The translations under genes and the position numbers were made by a program. Of a stretch of DNA of 64,000 bases, positions 7,056-14,062 are shown in pieces. Numbering within the stretch: position 1 is the first letter of the stretch; each line of letters starts with the position of its first letter. The notes under the pieces were generated by a model that had not been told where the DNA came from, ran no database searches, and saw only the letters and a program-made list of their open reading frames with translations. The DNA is taken from contig UQUT01000010.1 of the NCBI GenBank assembly GCA_900544285.1, positions 15,053-79,052 on the forward strand, in the 5' to 3' direction. The stretch is from an uncultured Eubacterium sp. Lineage in GTDB: Bacteria; Bacillota; Clostridia; Oscillospirales; CAG-272.

Positions 7056-9752
7056 GCATGGATAGAGCGCAGGGCGGAGGGACGTATCCTCCCGTGGAAC
7101 TTTGAAGAGAAGGTCAATCTTGACGCAAGCGAAGACGGCTTTATCAAGCGCATGACAAATAAATGCACATACCTCCCCGGGGAGAATGTTTTGCCGAAGC
7201 AGTCGCTGCTTTACTGTAAATTTACCATTCTCAACGAAATAAACAATATCAGAATCAACGGAAAACCGATAAGCGTTGAGCTGAAACAACAGATATTCCA
7301 TGAACTTTTTGAAAAGGAGAAGAAGGTCACAAAGAAAAAGCTTATTGATTTTCTCGTGTCTGTCAAAGCTGTTTCAAAGGGAGAGGAGGCGCGTATAAGC
7401 GGGCTCGGCGACGAGATAAAGTCATCATACAAGCCATATATTGATTTTCGCAGGCTCATTTCTGCCGGAGTTCTTACGGCGGACGACGTCGACCGCATAA
7501 TTGAAAGAATTACCTGCACGGAGGACACTGCGAGGCTTAAAAAATGGCTTTTGAAATGGTCGAAGGAGAACGGAAAGAATCTTTCCGATGACGATATAAA
7601 ATATATATCGCAAAGGAAATATTCCGATTTCGGCAGACTCTCGGGCAGATTCCTCAACGGTATTGAGGCGGTCTGCGAGAAAACGGGCGAGGTCGGAACC
7701 GTTATGCACTTTATGTGGAATACAAATGACAACCTGATGCAGATAATAGACGGACAGGGATACGGTTTCAAAGCTCAAATCTCAGAAATCAGCAGAGAAT
7801 ATTTCTCCGGACATCCGACAACTCTTGCCGAAAGGCTGGACGAGCTTGGCATATCAAACGCCGTCAAACGTCCGGTCATGCGCACGCTTGACATAATAGC
7901 GGATGTTGTCAAAGCCGAAAAGTGCCCGCCCGAGAAGATATTTGTTGAAATGACGCGCGGCGAGGACAAACGCATTGACTCGGACAAGCTAAGCAGAAGC
8001 AAGAGACTGCGCGAGTTTTACAGCAAGATTGACTCCGAAGACACGGCGAGACTCCTGAAAGAGCTTGACGCCATGGGTGACGAAGTCGACAGAAGATTGC
8101 AAAGCGAAAAGCTGTTCCTGTATTTCTGTCAGATGGGGAAGTGCGCATATTGCGGAAAGCCCATTGACATTTCTGCTATCGGAACAAACGAATACAATGT
8201 AGACCATATCTGGCCGAGAGCATATATAAAGGATGACAGTGTCCTTAATAACAAAGTGCTTGTTCATTCCGAAGAAAACGGAAGAAAGACCGATACATAT
8301 CCGATAGAGAGCGATATAAGAAGCAAAATGCGCGGATTATGGGAAAAGCTCCGTGACGCAAAGCTCATAAGCGAGGAGAAATTCCGCAGGCTGACGAGAG
8401 ATCATGAATTTTTGCCTGATGAACGCCTCGGCTTTATAAACCGTCAGATCGTCGAGACCGGACAGTCGACAAAGGCGGTTACGGAGCTTTTGCAGGAGCT
8501 CTATCCGGAAACGGAAATCGTTTTTGTCAAAGCGGGAAATGTCAGCGAGTTCAGACACGAATACGGAGAAATATGCAACTATGCACTTTTTGACCGCACG
8601 CTTACGGACGCGGAGAAAAAGTCAAAATGTCTTGTGAAATCCAGAACCGCGAGCGACATTCATCATGCGCATGACGCATATCTGAACATTGTCGTCGGCA
8701 ATCTGCTTCATGAAAAGTTCACAAGGCGATACTATCTTGATGCGTTGAATGACTACTCTCCGAAAATGCACATACTGTTCGGAAGAAAATGCGTAATCGA
8801 CGGAAACATCATATGGAATCCCGAAAAGCATTTGCCGATTGTTGACAGAACAATGGCAAATGTACATACTCATCTGACAAAATATCAGACGAAGCAGAAG
8901 GGCGGATTTTTTGACCAGCAACCTCTGCCTGCGGGATCGAGCGACAGTCTTGTCCCGCTCAAGGGAGGACTTGACACGGCGAAATACGGCGGGTACAATA
9001 AGCCGACGGTCTCGTTTTACGTGCTCGCGAGGTACAGAATCAAGAAGAAATATGAGCTGACGATCGTCCCCGTTGAGCTGCTTGTTGCAGATAAATATCT
9101 TTCCGATCAGGGCTATGCGGAAGAGCATATAAGAAAGAAGCTTCCTGCAAATGCGGAGGACATATCGCTCCCGCTCGGTAGCAGAATAATTAAGGTGAAT
9201 ACCGTGTTTTCGCTTGACGGATTTGAGGCGTGCATTTCGGGAATGGCTGGCGTTGGACGCCAAGTTATTATGCGCTCTCTTATGACGCCGAGATATACGG
9301 CTGAACAGATTGCATATATCAAGAATCTGGACAATATCTCCGAGAAACGGAAGAAAAATCCCGAATATGTGATTGACGAAACGTTTTCCGGAATATCAAG
9401 GGAGAAGAATGTTGCGCTCTTTGTCGACCTTGTAAATATAATGAACGGTAGCGTCTATTCAAAGCAACCGGGCGCAAAGCTGAGTGTTACGATCGATAAA
9501 AGAGAGGAATTTGAGGCTTTGAGCTTGGACGGACAGTATGAGACTCTTAAAAATATGATTCTGTTTCTTAAAACAAATCGCGCCGGAACATGTAATATAG
9601 AGGCATTAGGCGGTAGCAAGCATGAAGGAGTTATGCTTATGAGCGCAAGTCTGAGCAACTGGAAAAAGAATTATTCGGATGTCCGTATAATCGACAGGTC
9701 ATCCTCGGGACTCTTCGGGCATCGCACGGGAAACCTTCTTGATCTGATATGA
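7008..9752 (+). pseudogene. cas9: Cas9 (type II-A), N-terminally truncated, lacking RuvC-I, bridge helix and most of REC
   Basis: Homology begins at IPYFVGPL (codons from 7008), matching the segment near residue 445 of S. pyogenes Cas9, and continues without frameshift to the C-terminus (about 915 codons, as expected for that remainder). The first possible start is ATG 7152, without a ribosome site; 48 Cas9-like codons lie upstream of it. Present: RuvC-II with VEMTR, HNH with CAYCG and NVDHIWP...DDSVLNNK (catalytic His and Asn), RuvC-III with HHAHDAYLN, and the PAM-interacting C-terminus. Absent: the RuvC-I strand with the first catalytic Asp, the arginine-rich helix and REC1/2. The stop overlaps cas1 by ATGA. 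DNA cleavage by the RuvC site is not expected; an HNH-bearing fragment might still fold. Confidence 0.92.
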
Positions 9753-10618
9753 GCTGGAGGACAGTGCTGATCTCAAACAGGTGCAAGCTCGATTATTCCA
9801 TGGGATATATGGTTATCCGCGGAGAAGAAACGGCAAGGATATTTATCGATGAAATAGCTGTTCTGATGATAGAAAATCCTGCCGTTTCGATGACGGGTTG
9901 CCTGCTTTCCGAGCTTACGGAGAAAAAAGTCCGTATAATATTCTGCGATGAAAAAAGAAGTCCCTATGCGGAGCTTCAGCCGTACAGCGGGTGTCACAAT
10001 GCGTCGCTGAAAATCAAACAGCAGATGGGATGGACGCAGGAGCAAAAAACAGAGGCTTGGACGGCGATAGTGCTTGAAAAGATATGCAATCAGGCAAAAA
10101 CGCTTGTTGAAAACGGTCATGAAGGCGAAGCCGCCATGTTAACGGGATATATGCGGGAGCTTGTTCCCGGCGATGCGACTAACAGGGAAGGTCATGCCGC
10201 AAAGGTGTATTTCAATGCGCTTTTCGGCAAGAGCTTTTCCCGCGGACAGGAAAACCCGATAAATGCCGCCCTGAATTACGGTTACGGACTCATTCTTTCG
10301 GCATTCAACCGCGAGGTTACTCTCTGCGGATATCTTCCGCACATAGGACTTTGTCATGACAATATGTTCAATCCGTATAACCTGTCGTGCGATATGATGG
10401 AGCCGTTCCGCGCCATAGTTGACAGAAAGGTGATTGATATTGCGCCGGTCGAGTTCGGCAAGAAAGAAAAGCTGGAGCTTCTCGGAATTCTTCATTCCCC
10501 GGTGCGCATAGCGGGGGCGGAGCAGACAGTCATGAACGCCGTGAAGCTATATTCGCGAAGCGTATTTGACGCGATAGAACTGTCGGACGCGGACAGGATA
10601 AATTTCATTGAATTATGA
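9749..10618 (+). CDS. cas1: CRISPR-associated endonuclease Cas1 (type II)
   Basis: 289 residues, normal length for type II Cas1, which with Cas2 integrates new spacers at the leader end of the array. The N-terminal beta domain begins MSWRTVLISNRCKLDY. In the helical catalytic domain the metal-binding residues are visible: Glu in NREGHAAK, His in GLCHDNMFNPYNL and Glu in DMMEPFR. The gene overlaps cas9 by four bases and cas2 by four bases, so its translation is expected to be coupled to that of the truncated cas9. Nothing suggests inactivation. Confidence 0.96.
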   Translation: MSWRTVLISNRCKLDYSMGYMVIRGEETARIFIDEIAVLMIENPAVSMTGCLLSELTEKKVRIIFCDEKRSPYAELQPYSGCHNASLKIKQQMGWTQEQKTEAWTAIVLEKICNQAKTLVENGHEGEAAMLTGYMRELVPGDATNREGHAAKVYFNALFGKSFSRGQENPINAALNYGYGLILSAFNREVTLCGYLPHIGLCHDNMFNPYNLSCDMMEPFRAIVDRKVIDIAPVEFGKKEKLELLGILHSPVRIAGAEQTVMNAVKLYSRSVFDAIELSDADRINFIEL

Positions 10619-10935
10619 GTTACAGATTTATGAGGATGATTGTGTTTTTCGATTTGCCGACGGATACCGAGCCTGCGCGCAGGGAATACCGTCGCTTTCG
10701 CAGGATGCTCATAAAAAACGGATTTCTTATGATGCAGGAATCTGTTTACTGCCGTATGGTTCTGAACGCAACCGTTGAAAAATCCGTCGCCGAAACTATA
10801 AAGCGCGAAAAACCGTCGGCAGGTATAGTTCAGCTTCTGACGGTTACTGAAAAGCAATTCGCGGCAATGACATATATAACGGGAAAATATGTAACGGACG
10901 TTGTCGACAGTGACGAAAAGGTGGTGATACTTTGA
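10615..10935 (+). CDS. cas2: CRISPR-associated protein Cas2
   Basis: 106 residues with the ferredoxin-like Cas2 pattern: first strand MRMIVFFDLP carrying the conserved Asp, then a basic helix (ARREYRRFRRMLIKNGF) and the second strand MMQESVYCRMV. Cas2 dimers bridge Cas1 dimers in the integration complex. Start ATG overlaps the cas1 stop, and the stop overlaps the TTG start of csn2. Length is normal for type II Cas2. Confidence 0.95.
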   Translation: MSYRFMRMIVFFDLPTDTEPARREYRRFRRMLIKNGFLMMQESVYCRMVLNATVEKSVAETIKREKPSAGIVQLLTVTEKQFAAMTYITGKYVTDVVDSDEKVVIL

Positions 10936-11597
10936 AAATAGCCTGCCCGTATTTCAATTCGCTTATAGAGATAAACGAAGGTGTGCCTTTTTCTCTGATA
11001 ATTGAAAATCAGCCTTTATTCCGTCGCTTTGCGGAGGATATACATTCTCAGCTTTCCGGGAGTGACGGGGATACTGTTCTTTCGGTCGACAATACTCCCG
11101 TGGCAATGAATAAATACGCCGATATTCTGGAGAGCTTTGCTCCTTTTGATATAAACTCAAAGACTATGCTCTCCGGAATATCGGCTGCGATTGAAAAGGT
11201 TGCTGTCGACGAAAGTCATTATATTGAGACGTCGCGCCTGATTGCCGAAACGGAAAAATATATTTCAGAGCTCAGCTTTTCGTTGCCGGTGACAATCGAA
11301 TGCAGAAAACTGAATATCGGAGCGATAATAAAGGCGGCATCCGTTGCGATAGCGGACGACTTTGAAAACGTAATTGAAAAGATTATCTCATATATGTCGC
11401 TTATCCTTGACTTAGGCGGCAAAAAGCTTTTCATAACACTGAATATGAGGTCATATTTCAGCGATGAAGAAATTGAAGGATTTATCGGTGAAATAAAAAA
11501 GAAACAGCTTTGCGTCTTTATGCTTGAAAATTGCGCAAGAAAGAAAATCGATGGGATGGAACAGCTTATAATAGACTCCGATTTGTGTGAATTCTGA
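10932..11597 (+). CDS. csn2: Csn2-family adaptation protein (type II-A)
   Basis: 221 residues starting with TTG (AAAATAGCC follows), preceded by AGGTGGTGATAC and overlapping the cas2 stop by four bases. Csn2 forms a tetrameric ring on free DNA ends and is needed for spacer acquisition in type II-A systems. Visible features are the N-terminal strand pair KIACPYFNSLIEINEG, a central helical part, the strand KLFITLNMRSYFSDEE typical of the family and the C-terminal IIDSDLCEF. Its presence fixes the subtype as II-A. Confidence 0.9.
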   Translation: MKIACPYFNSLIEINEGVPFSLIIENQPLFRRFAEDIHSQLSGSDGDTVLSVDNTPVAMNKYADILESFAPFDINSKTMLSGISAAIEKVAVDESHYIETSRLIAETEKYISELSFSLPVTIECRKLNIGAIIKAASVAIADDFENVIEKIISYMSLILDLGGKKLFITLNMRSYFSDEEIEGFIGEIKKKQLCVFMLENCARKKIDGMEQLIIDSDLCEF

Positions 11598-11611
11598 GAC
11601 TGAATTTGACA

Positions 11612-11637
11612 AAAATGCTTGATTTTCTTAGCATTTT
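11612..11637 (+). terminator. Weak AT-rich hairpin after csn2
   Basis: AAAATGCT (11612-11619) pairs with AGCATTTT (11630-11637) around a 10-base loop, 15 bases after the csn2 stop. Stem is AT-rich; it overlaps the -35 of the array promoter, so termination of the cas transcript and start of the array transcript share the same bases. Confidence 0.45.
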
Positions 11638-11647
11638 ATGATATAAA
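11619..11647 (+). promoter_or_regulatory. Leader promoter of the CRISPR array
   Basis: -35 TTGATT (11619-11624), 17-base spacer, -10 TATAAA (11642-11647). Transcription would begin near 11654, 65 bases before the first repeat, and run through the anti-repeat into the array. Confidence 0.6.
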
Positions 11648-11660
11648 ATGATTGAGGTTT

Positions 11661-11682
11661 GTTTTGCCCTATATGTTTACAC
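11661..11682 (+). other. Imperfect anti-repeat inside the CRISPR leader
   Basis: CCCTATA (11667-11673) and TTACAC (11677-11682) are exact complements of repeat positions 21-27 and 12-17, with the same 3-base spacing, and GTTTT at 11661-11665 complements the AAAAC repeat end with 3 bases missing between. It lies downstream of the array promoter, so the leader RNA could fold back on the first repeat. It lacks the usual tracrRNA features after the anti-repeat (no terminator, only a small CCG-TAG-CGG hairpin). Confidence 0.6.
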
Positions 11683-11706
11683 GTGTCGTCCGTAGCGGCA
11701 TTTGAA

Positions 11707-11718
11707 CTCAAATTTGAG
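11707..11718 (+). promoter_or_regulatory. Leader-end palindrome with ATTTGAG anchor
   Basis: CTCAAATTTGAG is a perfect 12-bp palindrome directly abutting the first repeat. Its last seven bases, ATTTGAG, equal the leader-anchoring sequence known to guide polarised spacer integration by Cas1-Cas2 in type II-A systems. Confidence 0.75.
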
Positions 11719-12459
11719 GTTTGAGAGTAGTGTAATTTTATAGGGTACTAAAACGCAAATCAACGCTTTTTTGTCGATGGCGGAGTTTGAGAGTAGTGTA
11801 ATTTTATAGGGTACTAAAACTGGGCGCAAATAAAACACTTTGGGAAGCAGTTTGAGAGTAGTGTAATTTTATAGGGTACTAAAACATATTGAAAGCCGGA
11901 CAAACAGCGAAAGCGGTTTGAGAGTAGTGTAATTTTATAGGGTACTAAAACTGATTAAATGGCAGACGTTACTCTGTACAGTTTGAGAGTAGTGTAATTT
12001 TATAGGGTACTAAAACAACGGGAAATTTGTATTATCTCGATCACGAGTTTGAGAGTAGTGTAATTTTATAGGGTACTAAAACTTTTTTTCTTGATCGAAC
12101 ACAGGAATACCGTTTGAGAGTAGTGTAATTTTATAGGGTACTAAAACTCAGACGACCTATTATTATTTAACCGTCGAGTTTGAGAGTAGTGTAATTTTAT
12201 AGGGTACTAAAACTTGATGCCCGCGGCATTGTACGACGTGTTTAGTTTGAGAGTAGTGTAATTTTATAGGGTACTAAAACTGAGCATAAGCTCGATTTTA
12301 ATCTGCGAAGGTTTGAGAGTAGTGTAATTTTATAGGGTACTAAAACCGTTTGTAAAGTAAATTATAAAACTTGTTTGTTTGAGAGTAGTGTAATTTTATA
12401 GGGTACTAAAACCTTGCTTGATGGCATCGAACATCTCGGTGGGTTTGAGAGTAGTGTAA
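11719..12459 (+). CRISPR. Type II-A CRISPR array, 11 full repeats plus one truncated repeat
   Basis: Repeats of 36 bases begin GTTTGAGAGTAG and end GGGTACTAAAAC, the general type II-A form. Full repeats start at 11719, 11785, 11850, 11916, 11981, 12047, 12112, 12178, 12245, 12311 and 12377 and look identical. Eleven spacers are 29-31 bases, all different. The terminal repeat keeps only its first 17 bases (12443-12459), marking the old end; the leader is on the cas side. No spacer is obviously derived from this window. The uniform repeats argue that the array was functional until recently. Confidence 0.98.
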
Positions 12460-12472
12460 ATGAATATGCAGC

Positions 12473-12509
12473 AAAAATGCTTCGGAAAATCCGGGGCGTT
12501 TTTGTTTTT
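12473..12509 (+). terminator. Intrinsic terminator at the end of the CRISPR array
   Basis: AAAAATGCTTCGG (12473-12485) pairs with CCGGGGCGTTTTT (12491-12503) through a 13-bp stem including three G-T pairs and a 5-base loop, followed by GTTTTT. It starts 14 bases after the truncated repeat. Confidence 0.8.
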
Positions 12510-12593
12510 CGACAAGAAAAGCCGATGCTTAATTTGTGGTTTCTGCCATTTGCGTTGTTTTGAAAATTTACATATTTTACTTTGAAATGGGGC

Positions 12594-12622
12594 TATACAA
12601 ACGGAAAAAACTGTGATATAAT
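12594..12622 (+). promoter_or_regulatory. Promoter of the 12677 lipoprotein gene
   Basis: -35 TATACA (12594-12599), 17-base spacer, extended -10 TGATATAAT (12614-12622). Confidence 0.5.
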
Positions 12623-12676
12623 ATTGAAAATAATATACTTATGATGTAAAATTATCTTCGCGGGGAGGTGTGATGA

Positions 12677-13246
12677 ATGAAATATGTAAAGGGATTTGTT
12701 GCTCTGGCGATTGCCATTGCGACGGTCTTCTGTCTCGGTGCGTGTGCCATGAGCGAAAAAACACTTGTTGAAAAGACGATAGAGGCCGTGTCAAATGCAG
12801 ATATTGACGGGCTTTCGGAACTTGTCGCTGCGGGATCTGAAGATAACGTAAACGTAATGCGAGGTTATTTTTCCGCTCTTGATGACGAAAAGCTCGCCGC
12901 CTATAAATTACTTATGAAAAACGTCGGAGTTGTTTCGTATCCCGATGAAAACAAGTCGGCGTCCGGATCGACGGATACAACGGTTACTTTCAGACTGAAA
13001 CACATAGACTTCGATGAGCTTATGCGCGATGTTGAAACGGAGATATCGGTTGACGGAACGCCTTCCGCAGAGGTGATTTCAAAAATCTGCTCCTCGGAAA
13101 AGATAAACGGATATATTATTTATGACGACGTGACGGCGTCTGTGGTGCGCATGGGACGTCGTAGCTTTGTTGAATTCGGTCAGAAATCCGAATTTTTCGA
13201 AGTGATGGGCATATCGGCATTTCTGAGATGGTTTTCATCTCATTGA
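12677..13246 (+). CDS. Small lipoprotein of unknown function
   Basis: 189 residues with a lipoprotein signal peptide (MKYVKGFVALAIAIA, lipobox LGAC near residue 22). The mature part is acidic and mixed alpha/beta, with regions such as VEKTIEAVSNADIDGLSEL that resemble the NTF2-like or DUF4878-type small lipoprotein domains, but I do not assign a family. ATG at 12677 is preferred over the out-of-frame ATG at 12673 because of GGAGG 8 bases upstream. It follows the CRISPR array on its own promoter and precedes the rRNA methyltransferase gene by 22 bases. Confidence 0.7.
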   Translation: MKYVKGFVALAIAIATVFCLGACAMSEKTLVEKTIEAVSNADIDGLSELVAAGSEDNVNVMRGYFSALDDEKLAAYKLLMKNVGVVSYPDENKSASGSTDTTVTFRLKHIDFDELMRDVETEISVDGTPSAEVISKICSSEKINGYIIYDDVTASVVRMGRRSFVEFGQKSEFFEVMGISAFLRWFSSH

Positions 13247-13268
13247 TAATACAGAAAAGGGAACTTTT

Positions 13269-14045
13269 ATGAACGAAAGAAAATTTGTTTCAAGGGAAAA
13301 AACAGGGACGCCTGCGGCGGGCGTGACGGTCGGGCGCAATCCAGTATCGGAGCTGCTCAAAAGCGGCAGGGACATTGAAAAAATTTACGTCCTGCGCGGC
13401 GAACGCGAAGGTTCTATAACAAAGATTGTTGCCATAGCGAGAGATCACGGAATAGTCGTTGACGAGACGGACAAAAAACGTCTTGACGAGCTTTCCGGCG
13501 GCGCAAATCATCAGGGCGTTGCCGCAATTGCGTCACCTGTCGAATATGTGAGCATTGAAAGCATTGTTGAAAGAGCAAGAGAACGCGGGGAAAAACCGCT
13601 CATCGTCGTTTGCGACGGAATTGAAGACCCGCACAATCTCGGCGCGATTATCAGATGTGCGGACGGCGCCGGGGCGCACGGCGTCATTATAGGTAAGAGA
13701 AGATGTGCGCAGATGACGTCGACCGTTTCAAAATCCTCGGCAGGAGCGATAGAATATGTGCCGATTGCAAAGGTTGCGAATATAGCCTCTGCAATAGATG
13801 AGCTGAAAGAAATGGGAATATGGACGTTTGCCGCAGAGGCTGATGGGGACGATTACCGCGAGGCGGATATGAACTGCCCGTGCGCGATAGTGCTCGGAAG
13901 TGAGGGCGAGGGCGTTTCAAGACTCGTCCGTGAAAAATGCGATTACACGGTTTCAATTCCGATGCGCGGAGGGGTAAACTCTCTGAACGTATCGACAGCT
14001 GCCGCCGTTCTGCTTTATGAGGCGGCAAGCAAACAGGGGAAATAA
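13269..14045 (+). CDS. rlmB: 23S rRNA (guanosine-2'-O-)-methyltransferase RlmB-type (TrmH/SPOUT family)
   Basis: 258 residues, usual RlmB length. The N-terminal substrate-binding domain begins near residue 20 (GRNPVSELLKSGRDIEKIYV). The SPOUT catalytic domain has the three knot motifs: DGIEDPHNLGAIIRCADGAG with the catalytic Arg, IVLGSEGEGVSRLVRE, and PMRGGVNSLNVSTAAAVLLY. It would methylate a ribose in 23S rRNA using S-adenosylmethionine. The start follows AAAAGGGAAC. TrmH-family members are hard to tell apart by motifs, so the exact target nucleotide is assigned by family resemblance. Confidence 0.88.
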   Translation: MNERKFVSREKTGTPAAGVTVGRNPVSELLKSGRDIEKIYVLRGEREGSITKIVAIARDHGIVVDETDKKRLDELSGGANHQGVAAIASPVEYVSIESIVERARERGEKPLIVVCDGIEDPHNLGAIIRCADGAGAHGVIIGKRRCAQMTSTVSKSSAGAIEYVPIAKVANIASAIDELKEMGIWTFAAEADGDDYREADMNCPCAIVLGSEGEGVSRLVREKCDYTVSIPMRGGVNSLNVSTAAAVLLYEAASKQGK

Positions 14046-14062
14046 TTTATCGGAGGGAAATC

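Noticed and set aside
7056..7301. Continuation of the GNAT reading frame into the cas9 region, giving a 341-residue protein
   Set aside because: The plus strand over these bases encodes well-conserved Cas9 sequence, so the minus-strand frame there is a mirror of cas9 codons and not a true N-terminus.
11606..11634. TTGACA ... TAGCAT as a second leader promoter
   Set aside because: Spacing is right but the -10 is poor and lies inside the post-csn2 hairpin; the promoter 13 bases downstream fits better.
12443..12510. Half repeat plus hairpin at the array end as a tracrRNA gene
   Set aside because: The half repeat is in sense orientation, not complementary to the repeat, and on the opposite strand the following bases are spacer and repeat, not a nexus and terminator.
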